From: Clostridiales bacterium
Lineage (GTDB): Bacteria; Bacillota; Clostridia; Oscillospirales; CAG-272
DNA: 64,000 nucleotides
Reading direction: 5' to 3'
Assembly (NCBI GenBank): GCA_022800625.1
Contig: JAAWQR010000001.1
Coordinates: 147,736 to 211,735, forward strand
Shown: piece after piece, positions 8,853 to 16,649 of the stretch
Numbering within the stretch: the first letter of the stretch is position 1
Layout of the letters: each line of letters opens with the position of its first letter
The notes under the pieces: model-generated
The model's database searches: none
Told to the model about the DNA's origin: nothing
What the model saw: only the letters and a program-made list of their open reading frames with translations
Translations under genes and position numbers: made by a program

Positions 8853-10250
8853 TCAGACAGTGTGTACCTTGTTTTCAGCATCGGCATGCTCAGCATCAAC
8901 ACCGTACTTCTTTGCCTTGCGGTATTCAAAGAACTTGGTTGCTACAGGCCCGAAGAGTGCATAAGAAAGTACATCCTCTTCCTGCTCCATGTACTGTGCA
9001 ATTTCTCCGCGGAGCTTATCAAGCTCGGGAGCAAGGGCATCTGCCGGACGACCGAGTATCGGTTCTTCATCCCCGATGATCTGACGGCGGAACTCAGGAG
9101 AAATCTCAACGGGAGTCTTACCGTACTCACCGCGGACAAGTCCCTTGAATTCTTTTGAAACCATCTTATAGCGCTCGCCGGTAATTACATTAAGAACAGC
9201 CTGTGTTCCGACTATCTGAGAAGTGGGAGTTACAAGAGGAGCATAACCTGCATCCTTACGTACACGCGGTACTTCTGCAAGAACTTCATCAAACTTATCA
9301 CTCTTACCCTGTTGTTTCAGCTGAGATACAAGGTTGGAGAGCATTCCTCCGGGAACCTGATATGTGAGTCCCTTAACATCAACTTTAAGAACCTTGGGAT
9401 CAAGAAGTCCTGATTCCATATACTTTTCTCTGAGAGGTGTGAAGTACGCTGCAACATTGTTCAGGGCTTCCATATTAAGACCTGTGTCATACTCTGTTCC
9501 TGCAAGAGTTGCAACGATCGCCTCTGTCGGCGGCTGAGATGTTCCCATAGCCATTGGAGAGATTGCAGTATCTACAACATCAACTCCTGCCTCTACTGCC
9601 TTAAGGACAGTCATTGAAGCAAGACCGGTTGTATAGTGGGTATGAAGTTGAATCGGTATCTTTACAGTGTCTTTCAGCATACGAACAAGATCATATGCCG
9701 CATAAGGAGTAAGAAGACCTGACATATCTTTAATGCAGATAGAATCCGCGCCCATCGACTCAAGCTCTTTAGCATAATTTGCAAAGGCTTCATTTGAGTG
9801 AACGGGACTGATCGTATAGCTGATAGCAGCTTGAACATGACCGCCTTCACGCTTTGTAGCCTCAATCGCACAGCGAAGATTTCGAGCGTCGTTAAGCGCA
9901 TCGAATATTCTGAGAATATCAACGCCGTTTGCAATAGATTTTTGCACGAAATACGATACAACGTCATCAGCATAGTGACGGTATCCAAGAATATTTTGAC
10001 CCCTGAAAAGCATTTGAAGCTTTGTATTTTTTACCTCAGAGCGTATCTTGCGGAGTCTTTCCCATGGATCTTCATTGAGAAATCTGAGACATGAGTCAAA
10101 GGTTGCGCCGCCCCATGCTTCAAGAGAATGATATCCGACCTTATCCATTTCAGACAGGATCGGGAGCATCTCATCAGTCGTCATTCTTGTAGCAATCAGT
10201 GATTGATGAGAGTCTCTGAGTACTGTTTCTGTTATTTTTACTTTTGACAT
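8853..10250 (-). CDS. Carboxyltransferase subunit of oxaloacetate decarboxylase / pyruvate carboxylase subunit B
   Basis: 465 residues from the ATG that gives the family N-terminus (MSKVKITETVLRDSHQSL). The TIM-barrel domain shows the metal-binding Asp in RDSHQS, RGQNILGYRHYAD, the catalytic-Lys segment ICIKDMSGLL, the metal His pair in QLHTHYTTG, and the DTAISPMAMGTSQPP segment. The PYC/OadA conserved domain follows, up to about residue 430. There is no C-terminal biotin domain; a separate biotin carrier is encoded two genes upstream. It moves CO2 between oxaloacetate and biotin. The start codon has no recognisable ribosome site, and a 172-base gap separates it from the OadB-like gene, so it may have its own promoter. 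Confidence 0.93.
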   Translation of the reverse strand: MSKVKITETVLRDSHQSLIATRMTTDEMLPILSEMDKVGYHSLEAWGGATFDSCLRFLNEDPWERLRKIRSEVKNTKLQMLFRGQNILGYRHYADDVVSYFVQKSIANGVDILRIFDALNDARNLRCAIEATKREGGHVQAAISYTISPVHSNEAFANYAKELESMGADSICIKDMSGLLTPYAAYDLVRMLKDTVKIPIQLHTHYTTGLASMTVLKAVEAGVDVVDTAISPMAMGTSQPPTEAIVATLAGTEYDTGLNMEALNNVAAYFTPLREKYMESGLLDPKVLKVDVKGLTYQVPGGMLSNLVSQLKQQGKSDKFDEVLAEVPRVRKDAGYAPLVTPTSQIVGTQAVLNVITGERYKMVSKEFKGLVRGEYGKTPVEISPEFRRQIIGDEEPILGRPADALAPELDKLRGEIAQYMEQEEDVLSYALFGPVATKFFEYRKAKKYGVDAEHADAENKVHTV

Positions 10251-10422
10251 AAAACAAACTGTAAAGGCAAATGTTCTCAAATTTACGTATCGTACGTACC
10301 ACTTGCCGATATAATTATAAATTAAGTATTTCCCATGCACAGCCTAAAACGAGCGGAAGACTGTTTCCGTCCAATGTAAAATACTGTTGCTAAAAAGCTA
10401 TGCGATGGAATATGAGCTTATT

Positions 10423-11601
10423 TTATTTAAAGAGAGTAAGGAATACTCCGGCTGCAACAGCAGAGCCGATAACGCCTGCAACATTCGGACCCATTGCGTG
10501 CATAAGCAGAAAGTTTGAAGGATTCTCTTTCTGACCGACTATCTGAGATACACGCGCCGCCATAGGAACAGCGGAAACTCCCGCAGAACCGATAAGAGGA
10601 TTAATCTTCCCTTTGGTAAGAATGTACATCAGCTTACCTGCAAGAAGACCTCCGATAGTTGACAGCATAAATGCAATAAGACCCAAAACTATGATGTAAA
10701 GCGTTGTCGGAGAAAGGAAATTTTCAGCGTTAGCAGTAGCTCCTACAGAAACTCCCAGGAATATCGTTACAATGTTGATAAGCTCGTTCTGAGCAGTTTT
10801 TGAAAGTCGGTCGGTAACACCTGAAACATTGAGAAGGTTACCAAACATTAAGAATCCGACAAGAGGAGCTGCGTCGGGAACTATCATAACGACAATAAGG
10901 GTAACAATTGCGGGAAAAGCTACCTTTTCGACAGTAGAAACGGGTCTGAGAGTCGTCATAACTACAGAGCGTTCTTTCTTTGTAGTAAACAGTTTCATCA
11001 ATGGCGGCTGAATCATTGGAATCAAAGCCATATAGCTGTACGCCGCAATTGCAATCGCTCCGAGCAAAGTCGGTGCAAGAATCTTAGTTACAAGAATAGC
11101 TGTAGGACCGTCCGCGCCTCCGATAATTCCGATAGCGGCTGCAGCATTTTCTTTGAACCCTATCATGATTGCTCCGAAATATGCAGCGAAAACTCCAAAT
11201 TGAGCAGACGCGCCGAGAAAGAGCGATTTAGGATTAGCGATAAGCGGTGAAAAATCAGTCATCGCTCCTACACCGAGAAATATCAACGAGGGATAGATAC
11301 CGAGCTTAACACCGAGATATAAGAAGTCTATCAGCGAACCTTCAGATATTATTTGCTGAATATCAATATGATCTCCGAGGAAAAACTTCTCCATATGGAA
11401 AAGATCAGCACCCGGAAGATTAGCAAGAAGCATACCGAAGGCTATAGGTAGCAGAAGCAGGGGTTCAAATCCCTTGACTACTGCAAGGTAGAAGAGCACG
11501 CCGACGATCGCGTACATGATCAGTGTTTTCACTAACAATGCAGGATCGCCTATCAATTGAGCAATGCCCGTTGAATTGAAAAAGTTTGAAATATATTCCA
11601 A
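10423..11601 (-). CDS. Sodium-pumping decarboxylase beta subunit (OadB/MmdB/GcdB family)
   Basis: 392 residues, a polytopic membrane protein with roughly ten hydrophobic segments. The family core is present: DFSPLIANPKS, GAxAQFGVFAAYFGA, and the GIIGGADGPTAI motif whose Asp/Asn-rich re-entrant loop binds Na+ and carboxybiotin. The C-terminal SAVPMAARVSQ and HAMGPNVAGVIGSA segments are also there. It decarboxylates carboxybiotin and exports Na+. The start is a TTG with GGAG nine bases upstream. It lies between the biotin carrier and the PycB-like carboxyltransferase. Confidence 0.96.
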   Translation of the reverse strand: MEYISNFFNSTGIAQLIGDPALLVKTLIMYAIVGVLFYLAVVKGFEPLLLLPIAFGMLLANLPGADLFHMEKFFLGDHIDIQQIISEGSLIDFLYLGVKLGIYPSLIFLGVGAMTDFSPLIANPKSLFLGASAQFGVFAAYFGAIMIGFKENAAAAIGIIGGADGPTAILVTKILAPTLLGAIAIAAYSYMALIPMIQPPLMKLFTTKKERSVVMTTLRPVSTVEKVAFPAIVTLIVVMIVPDAAPLVGFLMFGNLLNVSGVTDRLSKTAQNELINIVTIFLGVSVGATANAENFLSPTTLYIIVLGLIAFMLSTIGGLLAGKLMYILTKGKINPLIGSAGVSAVPMAARVSQIVGQKENPSNFLLMHAMGPNVAGVIGSAVAAGVFLTLFK

Positions 11602-11637
11602 TTTGCTGCACTCCAGTCTGATAATATCAAAGTTGCA

Positions 11638-12012
11638 TTACGCAACTGTTACAATAGTATCGCCTGTAGCAACGCTTGCGCCCTGAGGAGCGGCAATTGC
11701 AGTAACAGTGCCTGCAACAGGTGAGAAAATTTCATTTTCCATTTTCATAGCTTCAAGTACGCAAACAAGAGAATCCTTTTCGATCTTATCGCCCACTTTT
11801 ACATTCATACGCAAAATAGTACCGGGCATCGGAGCTTTAACAGGTTCTCCGTTGCCTGCTGCGGGTGCGGGCGCTGCCTTTACGGGAGCTGGTGCTGCAG
11901 AAACTGCGGGAGCTGCTACCGGCGCAGGAGTTGAAGAAACGATTGATCCGCCTGTTTCTTCTACGGAAACCTCATAAGTTACGCCGTTTACGGTTACATT
12001 ATAGTTTTTCAT
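11638..12012 (-). CDS. Biotin carrier protein of the decarboxylase complex
   Basis: 124 residues. It has an N-terminal beta segment (MKNYNVTVNGVTYEVSVEE), an Ala/Pro-rich flexible linker (about residues 25-52) and a C-terminal biotinyl domain with the EAMKMEN motif. Lys90 is the expected biotinylation site. It shuttles the carboxyl group between the cytoplasmic carboxyltransferase and the membrane pump. Ribosome site AAAGG at 10 bases. One carrier stands between two different carboxyltransferase genes and could serve both. Confidence 0.97.
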   Translation of the reverse strand: MKNYNVTVNGVTYEVSVEETGGSIVSSTPAPVAAPAVSAAPAPVKAAPAPAAGNGEPVKAPMPGTILRMNVKVGDKIEKDSLVCVLEAMKMENEIFSPVAGTVTAIAAPQGASVATGDTIVTVA

Positions 12013-12055
12013 TATTATAAAACCTTTCTATGTATTGCTGAAAAAATTTTTATTA

Positions 12056-12499
12056 TCAAAGAGATGAGTTCCACGGCTTACCCGAAGATTTTCTCTTAAA
12101 AGAAACAACTCTGAACGGTAAAACTTCTCCGTCATCTGAGGTACTTTCCAAATATGCCGAGATTGCCGCAGTAATGACAGCGACTGTAACACCATCATCC
12201 GTTTCGGGTACAACTTCAGCGGCAGGAATATTTTCTGCCGCCTCTTCCTCTTCTGAGTTAATTTCCTGTATCTTTGCTGTCGCAGAGGCTTCGGCTTTCT
12301 TTTTCTTTATATTCGGCAAACCATATACAAAAAATCCGAAAATTGTAAGGCTGAGCCAAATAATAAATATGACTCCGAATACGGTAAGCATTCCGGTGAG
12401 AACCATCATACCGCCGTTTGACAGCTTTTCCGTGAATGAAAATCCGTTGTTCATAACGGAATTCATATCAACAGCCGCTATTGTTCTTATCATGTTCAT
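12056..12499 (-). CDS. OadG-like gamma subunit of the decarboxylase
   Basis: 147 residues. One transmembrane helix (about residues 30-58, GMMVLTGMLTVFGVIFIIW) is followed by a charged KKKK stretch, an acidic Glu/Ala linker and a C-terminal tail ending near LPFRVVSFKR. This is the usual layout of OadG/MmdD subunits, which assemble the complex and bind Zn or the carboxyltransferase. An in-frame GTG one codon upstream is an equally possible start; AAAGGA lies 5 or 8 bases away. Confidence 0.85.
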   Translation of the reverse strand: MNMIRTIAAVDMNSVMNNGFSFTEKLSNGGMMVLTGMLTVFGVIFIIWLSLTIFGFFVYGLPNIKKKKAEASATAKIQEINSEEEEAAENIPAAEVVPETDDGVTVAVITAAISAYLESTSDDGEVLPFRVVSFKRKSSGKPWNSSL

Positions 12500-12522
12500 C
12501 ACGCAAATCCTTTCTTGTTAAA

Positions 12523-14007
12523 TTAAAGGGGCATTACGAGATGTCGTTTAACGGAAGATTCAGAGCTTTTTGAAGAAAGCATCATAACAGCAGCGCCTAT
12601 TCTCTGTCTCAGCTCGCTGTTTTCTATGATATCATCAATTTCTCCGCTTGAAGCTGCCTCAACGGGTGTTGCCACGCTGTTATTCCAAAGATTTTCAAGA
12701 TCCTCTCTTGTAGTACTTCCGTCAATCTTATCATTCCAAAGAAATGCTACGGCTGAAGATGCGTTCATCGATGCGATTTTTGCACTGTCAAGCGAAAGCA
12801 CAATATCTGCACCGAGAGATTTAGAACCCATAACAGTAAATACTGATCCGTAAGCTTCGCCTGCTATAACAGTGATAAGAGGTGTGCTTGCAGCAGCATA
12901 TGCAGATGCAAGCTTTGCAAGCTCTGATGAATACGGTGAGAACTCAGAAGATAAAGCTTTGTCTAGTCCGATTGAATCAACAATTGTGAGAATCGGAATA
13001 TTGAAGCTGTCGAGAAGCGAAACCATTCTTGAAGCCTTTCTTGCAGCTTTAGCTGTAAGAACACCGCCGTTTACCGCATAATTTGTTGCTATAATGCCTA
13101 CAGAAGAGCCGCCCAACGATACAAATCCCGTTACTGCTTCTTCAGCATAGCCTGCATAAACTTCAACAAATTTTCCGTCGTCAGCAAATGAAGCGATAAG
13201 CTTCTTCATATCCTTGCCTGTCTCGTAGTCAGCAAGTGATATTTCTCTGTTTATTCTGTCGGAGGAAATTTCAGAGGGCGCGCCTTCTGCGTTATTTGAA
13301 GGCAGATATGCAAGCAGCTCCTTAGCCGCTGCAATTGCCGCAGCGTCGTCCTCAACTGTTACGGCGGAAATGCCGCACTCAGCCATCTTATCTTCAGAAC
13401 CTGCTCCGTCTGCTATGAAAGGAGCATTAACACTGACCGAACCCTTCTTAGATGTTATTACAAAATCAAACATTCCGCAAATAACAGCTGAAGCGCCTGA
13501 AGTATAACCGGAAGCTATCGCTATCTGAGGAATAACACCCGAAGCCGCGTTTACCGCTTTCATGACTCTTCCGTAACCTGCAAGTGCGCGGACTCCCTCA
13601 GATATAAGAGCTCCGGCAGAATCAAAAATGCCAATAACAGGTGCACCGTTTCGGAGAGCAAGTTTATAAAGCTCACAGATTTTCTTTGCATGAGCTTCGC
13701 TTACAGCTCCCGATGTTCTCGAAATGTCCTGTGAAAAAGCGTAAACAAGCTGTCCGTTTACTGCTCCCCAACCGCAAATTACGCTCTCGAAACCGTCCTT
13801 ATCTTCAGTTTCCGAACATTTTCTTACATATGTTCCGATTTCGGAAAAAGTACCACGGTCAAAAAGCGCCTCAAGGCGTGCTCTGGCGCCGTCAAGAGAA
13901 CTTCCTTCACTGTCCTTCATGACAAGAAGATCTCTGAGCGCGGAAGCTGTCTTGACACCGACGTTTTTGAGGTGTTCAGTTACAGCTTCAATGTTAAATT
14001 TCTCCAT
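12523..14007 (-). CDS. CoA-type carboxyltransferase (MmdA/PccB family), divergent
   Basis: 494 residues with two crotonase-fold carboxyltransferase domains (about 20-240 and 260-490). The family uses methylmalonyl-, propionyl- or glutaconyl-CoA. LEALFDRGTFSEIG, FSQDISRTSGAVSEAHAKKI and YTSGASAVICGM are recognisable. The usual GGARIQEG oxyanion motif reads SAGALISEG, so one glycine-rich loop is altered. Start ATG has GGAGG at six bases. It leads the operon, ahead of gamma, biotin and beta subunits, so methylmalonyl-CoA decarboxylase is the likeliest role. The exact acyl-CoA cannot be told from the sequence. Confidence 0.88.
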   Translation of the reverse strand: MEKFNIEAVTEHLKNVGVKTASALRDLLVMKDSEGSSLDGARARLEALFDRGTFSEIGTYVRKCSETEDKDGFESVICGWGAVNGQLVYAFSQDISRTSGAVSEAHAKKICELYKLALRNGAPVIGIFDSAGALISEGVRALAGYGRVMKAVNAASGVIPQIAIASGYTSGASAVICGMFDFVITSKKGSVSVNAPFIADGAGSEDKMAECGISAVTVEDDAAAIAAAKELLAYLPSNNAEGAPSEISSDRINREISLADYETGKDMKKLIASFADDGKFVEVYAGYAEEAVTGFVSLGGSSVGIIATNYAVNGGVLTAKAARKASRMVSLLDSFNIPILTIVDSIGLDKALSSEFSPYSSELAKLASAYAAASTPLITVIAGEAYGSVFTVMGSKSLGADIVLSLDSAKIASMNASSAVAFLWNDKIDGSTTREDLENLWNNSVATPVEAASSGEIDDIIENSELRQRIGAAVMMLSSKSSESSVKRHLVMPL

Positions 14008-14042
14008 TAGTGTCCTCCGATATATTTTAAATAGTATGGTTA

Positions 14043-14072
14043 ATTATAATAAGGCGGAATTTTGAGATACAA
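14043..14072 (-). promoter_or_regulatory. Sigma-A promoter of the decarboxylase operon
   Basis: Minus-strand TTGTAT, 18 bases, perfect TATAAT, about 35 bases before the carboxyltransferase ATG. Confidence 0.65.
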
Positions 14073-14290
14073 CGCTCAAGTATGATTTAAATGCGCAAAA
14101 CCCCAAACCAACCCATTATAATAATGATACATCATTTTAAGGAAAATTTCAAGAGAGCAAGCAATTGTTTACATTTTTTTCATTTTTGAAATTTCCTTTT
14201 ATGATGGAAGAAAATCCGTGCTGAAATTGTATAAATTACGGAATTATACTTTCCGAATTATGCTTACAACAAATATGTAGCTTTATACAG

Positions 14291-14337
14291 AAAAAAACAC
14301 GCCCGTGAGCCTGTCAAACTCGAAAGCGTGTTTTTTA
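14291..14337. terminator. Bidirectional terminator downstream of the membrane-protein gene
   Basis: 11 bp stem (14292-14302 with 14326-14336), A-run on the left and T-run on the right, with an inner GAG/CTC pairing. Confidence 0.85.
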
Positions 14338-14347
14338 TTAACATAAT

Positions 14348-15133
14348 TTAAATGAGGTCATCTTCCTCGGGAAGTTCAACTTTTCCCGCCATAACATTTT
14401 CACGGAATTCTGCAAGCTTACGTGCACGCTCCTGTGCTTTCTTTTCAAGCTCTGCGCTTCTGACAGATATAGCTCTGTTGATATTCTCAACAGCCTTATC
14501 GGAATCTGCACCGTAATCGATGCACATGCTGAGGGCATCTTCACCGTCTTTCTTTATAAGCTTAAAGACATAATATGTAACAGGCTCGCCCTTTTGCGGA
14601 GCAAATTTTTTCTCAAGAATTTCAGCACGTTCAAGCTCATTATATTTATATGAAGAGTATGTTGTTTCATCTATTTCTTCATCAATAAGTGAGATTCTCT
14701 TGCCGTATATATATACCTTTTCGCCTGTAAAGATCAGGTTATTCGCTGCAAAATAATTTGTTCTCGGGGTGCCGTCCTGACCTTTTTTATAATAAATTTC
14801 TTTCTCTTTCGGTTCAAAGTCATATCCAGTAAGATCAATGGGCTTGAGCATCTTAAGAAAATTTTTCTCATATACGTCAAACTTTTTCATCGAGCTTTCT
14901 CTGAGATTTTTTGTTCTCTCTCTCGCCTGATACTCAATGTCCGTATCATTTGATTTTCCGCCTGATGAAAAAACCACTATTCCAAGTCCTACGATAACGC
15001 CGACAATACCTAACATTCTTGTTGCGCTGAAAAACGCAAGCATGAGCATAACGGCAGTTACTGCCCACCCGATTATTGAAACTACAGAAACGGGAGGTGC
15101 AATGTAATACTTTAAATTACGTTTTGTTTCCAT
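14348..15133 (-). CDS. Conserved membrane protein of unknown function
   Basis: 261 residues; I do not recognise the family. Two adjacent hydrophobic segments (about residues 13-37 and 40-58) form a hairpin near the N-terminus. A soluble, charged domain follows, with YDFEPKEKEIYYKKGQ, YIYGKRISLIDEE and a Lys/Glu-rich helical C-terminus. The layout resembles membrane-anchored PH-like domains, but this is a guess. It has its own strong promoter and terminator, so it is a single-gene unit. The ribosome site is weak (AGGAG 13 bases from the ATG). Confidence 0.7.
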   Translation of the reverse strand: METKRNLKYYIAPPVSVVSIIGWAVTAVMLMLAFFSATRMLGIVGVIVGLGIVVFSSGGKSNDTDIEYQARERTKNLRESSMKKFDVYEKNFLKMLKPIDLTGYDFEPKEKEIYYKKGQDGTPRTNYFAANNLIFTGEKVYIYGKRISLIDEEIDETTYSSYKYNELERAEILEKKFAPQKGEPVTYYVFKLIKKDGEDALSMCIDYGADSDKAVENINRAISVRSAELEKKAQERARKLAEFRENVMAGKVELPEEDDLI

Positions 15134-15198
15134 ATGTGTTACTTTACTCCTGAATTAAAATAAAATTATTTACGCTCCAAGTGGATTTATTATATACA

Positions 15199-15227
15199 AT
15201 AATACCACACATTATGAGAATTGTCAA
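15199..15227 (-). promoter_or_regulatory. Strong sigma-A promoter of the membrane-protein gene
   Basis: Minus-strand perfect TTGACA, 17 bases, TATTAT. It lies in the 150-base gap after the FkbH-like gene. A perfect 12-base palindrome (15259-15270) sits between that gene's stop and this promoter. Confidence 0.85.
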
Positions 15228-15286
15228 GAAAAATATCGCAAACAGCTCATTTGTTAATGTATAATTATACTGCTGCTGAATTATAC

Positions 15287-16348
15287 CTATGCTTCGACTT
15301 CAATATAAGGCGGATATTCGGGAATATCCGTTTTAGTATACTCAAGGACTACGTTTGCACCGTCGTCTGACTCATGTATTTCTTCAAAGCCTGCAAGCTT
15401 ATATGTAACATACATTATTCTGTTATATTCTGTTTCAAGATATTCGGCCCTCAGACTCTTCCCTGCCGCTGCAGCAAGTTTTATCGCATGGTTAAGAAGA
15501 GTTCCGCCTACTCCGCGCGTCATTACTCTGCATGAAACGATGAGCAGCTTTAATAGATACGCGTCCCCAATATCCTCCATAAGCAAAAGTCCGACTTTTC
15601 CGCTGTCACCGTATTTATCTGTGAGTCCTGCAATCAAAAACACATGCGACGGAGAATTTATAAATGAAGTAAGCTCTTCATACGAATAAGTATATCCTGT
15701 TGAATTGAGCTGATGTGTTCTTACAGTCAGTTCTTCTGCTCGTCTTAGGCTGCTTTCATCAACTGCCGTTATTTGCAGCTTCATTCCGAGCGTCTTCATA
15801 AACGCTTCATCAGATCCGGCGAATTCATTTTTTGCGGAATCACGCTTCATATCGGAGATATACATATTACGTCTGTTCGCCGAATCCTCGGTAATAAACT
15901 TGACCTGCATTTCGGGAAGATCTGCGAGCTTAGATGCAAAAGAGGCATCATATACAGTTATATCGGGATGTGCAAAGTTTACTTCATCTCTTTGTAGCTC
16001 GCTGTCATCAATGAATGCCATATTGCACATTTTCAGGTTAAGAGACTCTGCTATTTTTGCGACTGACACAGATTTTGCTCTCCAGGAAATCTGCGGACAG
16101 AGAAAAAGCTTCGGAAGTTCGGGATCTATCTTTTTCAGCGCCCTCATCGCTGCATAATAATCGTTTTTAGATGCAATAGACAATAGTATTCCACGGCTGT
16201 CCAGCAATTTCAGAGTTTCATATACTCCGTCTCTGAGCCGTTCTCCTCCGCCTTCCGTAAGTGTTCCGTCCCACAGCGTATCGTCAAGATCCCATATGAC
16301 ACACTTTATTCTTTTGCTTACAGCTCTTTTAATCTCAATATTCTCCAT
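15287..16348 (-). CDS. FkbH-like HAD-superfamily protein with C-terminal GNAT-like domain
   Basis: 353 residues. The N-terminal HAD phosphatase domain has the motif WDLDDTLWDGTL (nucleophile Asp20, acid Asp22). Further family signatures are ISWRAKSVSVAKIAESL, NMAFIDDSELQRDEV, RTHQLNSTG and SCRVMTRGVGG, the last in the acetyltransferase-like half (about 190-350). Characterised FkbH proteins take 1,3-bisphosphoglycerate, remove phosphate and load a glyceryl unit onto a carrier protein in polyketide pathways. Here the gene directly follows a stand-alone ACP gene and an SGNH/MBOAT pair, with no polyketide synthase in the window. Confidence 0.9.
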   Translation of the reverse strand: MENIEIKRAVSKRIKCVIWDLDDTLWDGTLTEGGGERLRDGVYETLKLLDSRGILLSIASKNDYYAAMRALKKIDPELPKLFLCPQISWRAKSVSVAKIAESLNLKMCNMAFIDDSELQRDEVNFAHPDITVYDASFASKLADLPEMQVKFITEDSANRRNMYISDMKRDSAKNEFAGSDEAFMKTLGMKLQITAVDESSLRRAEELTVRTHQLNSTGYTYSYEELTSFINSPSHVFLIAGLTDKYGDSGKVGLLLMEDIGDAYLLKLLIVSCRVMTRGVGGTLLNHAIKLAAAAGKSLRAEYLETEYNRIMYVTYKLAGFEEIHESDDGANVVLEYTKTDIPEYPPYIEVEA

Positions 16349-16367
16349 ATCAACCGTCTCTCAAAAA

Positions 16368-16604
16368 TTATTTTATAAGCCGCTCAACAAGAGCCGACAT
16401 ATTATTTATAGTACTGAAATTTTCATTCGTGATATCGCGTCTCTTGATTTTTATTTTAAATTCCTTTTCAAGATACATCACGATCTCAAGCGCAAAAAGT
16501 GAATTAACATATCCGCTCTTTAAAAGGTCGGTATCATACTTCAAGTTCTCATCATATTTATTTTTTTGAACAAAAAACTGTACTATTCTTTCCTGTGTAT
16601 CCAT
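16368..16604 (-). CDS. Stand-alone acyl carrier protein
   Basis: 78 residues. A four-helix carrier protein with the phosphopantetheine site at Ser35 in GYVNSLFALEIV (Asn replaces the usual Asp before Ser), followed by the acidic recognition helix MYLEKEFKIKI. Start is the ATG with AAAGGA at nine bases; the nine upstream residues of the longer frame are not needed. It lies 19 bases before the FkbH-like gene and 45 bases after the SGNH/NodB gene. I infer it carries the C3 unit loaded by FkbH, much as DltC carries D-alanine. Confidence 0.93.
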   Translation of the reverse strand: MDTQERIVQFFVQKNKYDENLKYDTDLLKSGYVNSLFALEIVMYLEKEFKIKIKRRDITNENFSTINNMSALVERLIK

Positions 16605-16649
16605 AATTCTATATCCTTTCAAATTTTGCATAAATTAATGCCGGTAAAA

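Larger units (their letters stand above)
14008..14347. other. Intergenic region: decarboxylase promoter side and terminator of the membrane-protein gene
   Basis: 340 bases without a gene. It holds the minus-strand promoter at 14043-14072, a small inverted repeat near 14123-14136 (AATGAT, 2 bases, ATCATT) just upstream of it that could be an operator, a stretch of AT-rich sequence, and the terminator at 14291-14337. Confidence 0.6.
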
